Position numbers and translations under genes: made by a program. Below the pieces are notes generated by a model that was given only the letters and a program-made list of their open reading frames with translations, was not told the origin of the DNA and searched no databases. This document shows positions 61,751 through 64,000 of a stretch of DNA of 64,000 bases, one piece after another (within the stretch, counting starts at the first letter, position 1; each line of letters opens with the position of its first letter). Source of the DNA: CAYWEM01 sp964457225 (GTDB lineage Bacteria > Acidobacteriota > Aminicenantia > UBA2199); assembly GCA_964457225.1 (NCBI GenBank), contig CAYWEM010000001.1, positions 124,001-188,000 of the forward strand, given 5' to 3'.

Positions 61751-63349
61751 TTACGTGAAGCGGATGAGCATGAAGGTGATGTCGTCCTCGAAGCGGTCAT
61801 TGCCGTGAAAGTCTACCAGTGAACGATGAAGGCGGTTGCGGATCAGTTCGACGGGGTCGGCCCGGGAAGCGCTGAGGATATCGACACAGCGGTCCAGGCC
61901 AAGGACGTTGTGTTTTCCATCTTCGGTTTCAACCACCCCGTCGGTATAGATGAATAAAAGATCACCCGGCTCAACAGGAAAGCGACAGAGTTCGTAGTTC
62001 ATGCCGGAGAACAAGCCCAGGGCCAAGGCATTGCTCTGAAGCAGAATGGAGCGACCTGCCCTGAGCAGGACGGCCGGGGGATGGCCGGCGTTGATATAGG
62101 TCAGCTCTCTGTGTTGGTGGTCGTAACTCCCACAGAAAGCGGTCAGGTATTGGCTGGGATCGGTGGTTTCGGCGATGAGATCGTTTATGCGGCTGAAACT
62201 TACATCGATATGAGGATCACGGCGGCTGCGGTAACTGTAAAGAGATCTGAAAACGGCCATTACGAGTGAAGCCGGTATGCCGTGCCCAGCGATATCGGCC
62301 ACGGTGAACAAAAGCCGATGGTCGCTGAGAACGGTCATATCGTAAAAATCCCCGCCAACCCGCGATGAACTGAGGCTGAAAAAACAGCTTTCGGCGCCTG
62401 GGCTTTTCGGAGGGTGGGCAATGAGAAAAGATTGCTGGATGCTGCGGGCGATTTCCAGCTCTTTTTCCGTTTTCAGATGCCCGATGCGTTCCGCTTCAAG
62501 CGCCAGCTTGTCGGCCAGCAGGGCCGTAAAACCAGCCAGTCCCATAATCAGGGTCCGGGATTCGTCGCTGACGGCATGACGGCTGACGATTTCCAGTTGC
62601 CCCGTCAAGCCGCGTATCGATCTGAAGGGAAATGATTCCTTTGAGTGAGCGGCATCGACGGATTGCGGGGTGCTCAACAGATCGAATTGCTCTACTCCAT
62701 CCGGGCGTTCAAAGACGAGACGGATGCTTTGGGCATCGGTCTGGGCAATGATCAGTTCTCTGAGAAGCTCGAAGATGTCTTCGAAACGGCCGGCCATAGT
62801 GATGCGGCGGGCCAGCCTCAGCAACAGGTCCTTGTCGCCGGATTCCCTTTTGAGGCGATTGAAGAAGAGTGCGTTCTGCAGGGGAATTGAAACGTAATGG
62901 GTCATTACGCTGAGGGTTTTAAGGTCGGAAGCGTCGAATTCACCCTTTGTCTTGTTGATCCCTTCCAGGATACCGATCAACCGCCCTTCATTTTCCACGG
63001 GAACGGCCAGCAGGGAGCGGGTATGAAATGATGTGTACTCGTCACTGCGGTTGGAAAACCGGGGGTCATTTCGACAGTCAGAAATGATCAGGGGCTGACG
63101 ATGCTGAGCGACCCATCCGGCAACACCTTCACCGACTTTCAGCACGATCTGTTTGAGAACCGTGCTCCTCTCTCCGGTGGCGATTTCAAAATAGAGTTCT
63201 TCGCGTAAGGGGTTGTAGAGAAAAATTGATGCTTCCTCACAGAGTAGCAATTTCTTGATTTTTTCGGCCATGCGTTCGAGAAGGCGGGAGAGATCGAGCT
63301 CGGCGTAGAGGTTCAGCAATTCAATTTCGACCGGATCGAGTCGGATCAT
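61751..63349 (-). CDS. GAF-domain PP2C/SpoIIE-type serine phosphatase
   Basis: 532 residues from ATG 63349 (MIRLDPVEIELLNLYAELD). N-terminal GAF (ASIFLYNPLREELYFEIATG, VGEGVAGWVAQHRQPLII, LLAVPVENEGRLIGILEGINK), a linker helix (EKELEIARSIQQSFL), then the SpoIIE/RsbU phosphatase: SSSRVGGDFYDM, FTVADIAGHGIPASLVMA, INAGHPPAVLL, LLFIYTDGVVETE, FEDDITFMLIRF. Such proteins control anti-anti-sigma switches. A GTG at 63382 is an alternative start overlapping the transposase stop, but its first 11 codons come from the REP end. Confidence 0.88.
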   Translation of the reverse strand: MIRLDPVEIELLNLYAELDLSRLLERMAEKIKKLLLCEEASIFLYNPLREELYFEIATGERSTVLKQIVLKVGEGVAGWVAQHRQPLIISDCRNDPRFSNRSDEYTSFHTRSLLAVPVENEGRLIGILEGINKTKGEFDASDLKTLSVMTHYVSIPLQNALFFNRLKRESGDKDLLLRLARRITMAGRFEDIFELLRELIIAQTDAQSIRLVFERPDGVEQFDLLSTPQSVDAAHSKESFPFRSIRGLTGQLEIVSRHAVSDESRTLIMGLAGFTALLADKLALEAERIGHLKTEKELEIARSIQQSFLIAHPPKSPGAESCFFSLSSSRVGGDFYDMTVLSDHRLLFTVADIAGHGIPASLVMAVFRSLYSYRSRRDPHIDVSFSRINDLIAETTDPSQYLTAFCGSYDHQHRELTYINAGHPPAVLLRAGRSILLQSNALALGLFSGMNYELCRFPVEPGDLLFIYTDGVVETEDGKHNVLGLDRCVDILSASRADPVELIRNRLHRSLVDFHGNDRFEDDITFMLIRFT

Positions 63350-63373
63350 GGGGGACGGTACTTGTTTTCTTGA
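63350..63373. repeat. REP terminus of the right-hand RAYT element
   Basis: GGGGGACGGTACTTGTTTTC..., 23 bp identical to the inner terminus of the MITE-like element (61725-61747) in inverted orientation. It touches the phosphatase ATG on one side and the RAYT stop on the other. Confidence 0.8.
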
Positions 63374-63378
63374 TTTCT

Positions 63379-64000
63379 TCACAGTTTGTCAGACAATCGT
63401 TTTCGGGCCTGGTGATACAGCCTGCCCAAGCTGCTCACCTCCAGGTCGGAAAAAAGATCGAGCTTGGCAATTTCCCGATAAGTCAGCCCCGTCAGCTCCT
63501 TTAAAAACACGAGCAACTCAGCCCGCAGGCGCTTTCCCGCATAACCCGTCACCTCAATTTCATCGATTTTAATCCCCTTCATTCGCTCGAATTCCGCCAG
63601 CACTTTCTCAAGAGGGTCAAAGTACATATCTTTGCACCGCCTGCGTTCCCGGCTTTCTCTGCCTGAGCGTCTTTCAGCCAATTCCAGGGCATTCGGCAGG
63701 AATTCTTCATTGCCAATTACCAAGCCAAGTTCTGATTTAACAGTTAGCAGCCCGTCAATGTCCATTTCCTTCACAAAACGATTCAATTCCCGCTCTGAAG
63801 AAAATAGTTCTTCAACGTAGGCACAATCAACTGGACTGTCTTCACAATCCCTGAAGTACAACATCCCGCTGGACCATGGATATGTCGAAAAGTCATATGG
63901 CAAGCCGGCTCTCCCGGCATTGTTCAGCACATAAGCCAGGGCGATCTTGAGATAGGCGTCATCCTGTATCAGCATGGTCTTGAAGCGATCCTGGAACACG
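63379..64000 (-). CDS. RAYT transposase, C-terminal part (5' end off window)
   Basis: Open through the right edge. QDRFKTMLIQDDAYLKIALAYVLNNAGRAGL and STYPWSSGMLYF are the RAYT core after the HUH motif, which would lie outside the window. The C-terminal helix-turn-helix (GLTYREIAKLDLFSDLEVSSLGRLYHQARKRL) is typical of the long RAYT class. Its own REP terminus follows at 63350-63373. Confidence 0.85.
   Translation of the reverse strand, partial: VFQDRFKTMLIQDDAYLKIALAYVLNNAGRAGLPYDFSTYPWSSGMLYFRDCEDSPVDCAYVEELFSSERELNRFVKEMDIDGLLTVKSELGLVIGNEEFLPNALELAERRSGRESRERRRCKDMYFDPLEKVLAEFERMKGIKIDEIEVTGYAGKRLRAELLVFLKELTGLTYREIAKLDLFSDLEVSSLGRLYHQARKRLSDKL

Noticed and set aside
1..64000. CRISPR arrays, tRNA or rRNA genes
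   Set aside because: No regularly spaced short repeats and no recognisable tRNA or rRNA segments were seen by eye. A tRNAscan or Infernal run would be decisive.

Overview
The window looks like one contig from a GC-rich, outer-membrane-bearing bacterium. Evidence for the envelope type is RND efflux pumps, a beta-barrel protein, a Tat substrate and many exported proteins. The mix of VPS10/BNR repeat protein, tricorn-type TolB/S41 protease, NSS transporter, 6-bladed beta-propellers, GH97 and secreted HEFIH metalloproteins resembles Acidobacteriota, possibly Candidatus Aminicenantes. That placement is an inference from gene content, not a database result.

Layout. 1-13 kb: envelope and carbohydrate genes (partial VanX-type dipeptidase, HtrA-like protease, Tat aldo/keto reductase with Fe-S clusters, MNT/HEPN pair, cupin, degenerate M23 protein, beta-propeller, galM, GH97, FkbM-like methyltransferase). 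12.5-20.4 kb: exported zincin-like proteins, an outer-membrane protein, a small membrane protein, SDR, septoil-knot-like protein, DUF4143 ATPase, a RAYT transposase and a gene split by an amber codon. Several genes here have consensus promoters placed 5-8 nt before the start codon, so their mRNAs are probably leaderless. 21-24.3 kb: CopG/VapC, a zinc-ribbon membrane protein and a methyltransferase-HNH fusion. 24.4-42.0 kb: an AT-richer defence island bracketed by two ~135-bp direct repeats. 42-61 kb: small conserved protein, DMT and NSS transporters, VPS10-like protein, tricorn homologue, an adaptor with two RND permeases, and a beta-propeller with a small Cys-containing exported peptide. 61.6-64 kb: a GAF-SpoIIE phosphatase placed exactly between ends of a RAYT/REP element family.

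The defence island holds a tightly packed operon reading helicase, DUF4391, type III Mod, gamma-glutamylcyclotransferase-like protein, type III Res, small unknown protein, SIR2 protein. It is convergent with a DUF262-HNH-AlbA_2 protein. A tandem double-SF1 helicase gene with its own promoter and its own 21-bp direct repeats lies upstream. This composite is the best candidate for an under-described system.

Non-coding structure is rich. Three full and one half copy of a ~180-bp palindromic element share 12-bp ends and show compensatory base changes in the stem. Two RAYT/REP families are also present. No rRNA, tRNA or CRISPR array was recognised by eye.
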